DNA of 64,000 bases from Terriglobus saanensis SP1PR4 (lineage in GTDB: Bacteria > Acidobacteriota > Terriglobia > Terriglobales > Acidobacteriaceae): contig NC_014963.1 in NCBI RefSeq assembly GCF_000179915.2, forward strand, positions 4,588,001-4,652,000, read 5' to 3'. Below are positions 63,965-64,000 of this stretch, in pieces (position 1 is the first letter of the stretch; every line of letters starts with the position of its first letter). Made by a program: the position numbers and the translations under genes. The notes under the pieces are model-generated. The model was not told where the DNA came from. It searched no databases and saw only the letters and a list, made by a program, of their open reading frames with translations.

Positions 63965-64000
63965 TTAGAGAGAGTTGACTCCGCCGTTGCCGCTCTTGAA
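63965..64000 (-). CDS. Possible C-terminal end of an upstream gene
   Basis: The last 36 bases on the minus strand read FKSGNGGVNSL and a TAA. A gene upstream of trpB would be expected in an operon, often trpF, but eleven residues without a motif cannot be assigned. The 60 bases between this stop and the hairpin look non-coding. Confidence 0.3.
   Translation of the reverse strand, partial: FKSGNGGVNSL

Overview
This 64 kb window is a gene-dense, high-GC bacterial chromosome segment and almost certainly comes from an acidobacterium of the Terriglobia type (Granulicella, Terriglobus or Edaphobacter relatives). The best markers are a TIGR03435-family secreted protein (11252-12037), two large Oar-like TonB-dependent receptors with an N-terminal carboxypeptidase-regulatory-like domain (3205-6564 and 51401-54109), several secreted glycoside hydrolases, and a dispersed intergenic repeat with the 'GTCATCCCGTAGCGAAGCGG' type of end. 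I see no rRNA, tRNA, CRISPR array, prophage or intact insertion sequence.

Layout. 1-9.3 kb: a HEPN/MNT pair whose MNT frame runs without a stop into purF, a secreted VOC protein, a TonB receptor, a GDPD-like phosphodiesterase whose conserved blocks are in permuted order, and purD. 9.3-17.5 kb: Nramp transporter, small monooxygenase, TIGR03435 protein, RidA, a Gln-rich YXWGXW lipoprotein and aconitase. 17.5-18.7 kb: an unknown protein coupled to a PIN-domain toxin-like gene that seems to start on ATT. 18.7-36.7 kb: carbohydrate and cell-wall functions (GH29, GH31, GH39, MurQ with a serine hydrolase, Gfo/Idh oxidoreductase), a geranylgeranyl-reductase-like flavoprotein, a TetR/SDR pair and MsrA. 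36.7-38.1 kb: an AT-richer island with an aspzincin-like peptidase. 38.1-47.2 kb: hydrolase, RidA, DinB, an ATPase, a large radical SAM protein resembling membrane-spanning-lipid synthases, a cysteine-free S4 paralogue with a coupled 76-residue protein, two related secreted proteins, and RlpA. 47.5-51 kb: an ABC transporter/two-component operon. 51-58.9 kb: second TonB receptor, an unknown exported protein, threonine ammonia-lyase and a divergent MarR/efflux pair with two operators. 58.9-64 kb: a six-gene aromatic amino acid operon (trpB, trpA, chorismate mutase, DAHP synthase, dienelactone hydrolase, tyrA) behind an attenuator-like hairpin.

How it fits together. The window looks like a soil heterotroph that imports oligosaccharides through TonB receptors, trims plant-type glycans (fucose and xylose side chains), recycles its own murein, and makes its own purines and aromatic amino acids. 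Most intergenic regions at gene ends carry either a strong bidirectional terminator or a copy of the dispersed repeat. The least ordinary items are the MNT-PurF fusion, the permuted GDPD, the ATT-started PIN gene with its unknown partner, the radical SAM protein, the modular repeat family and the two MarR half-site palindromes.
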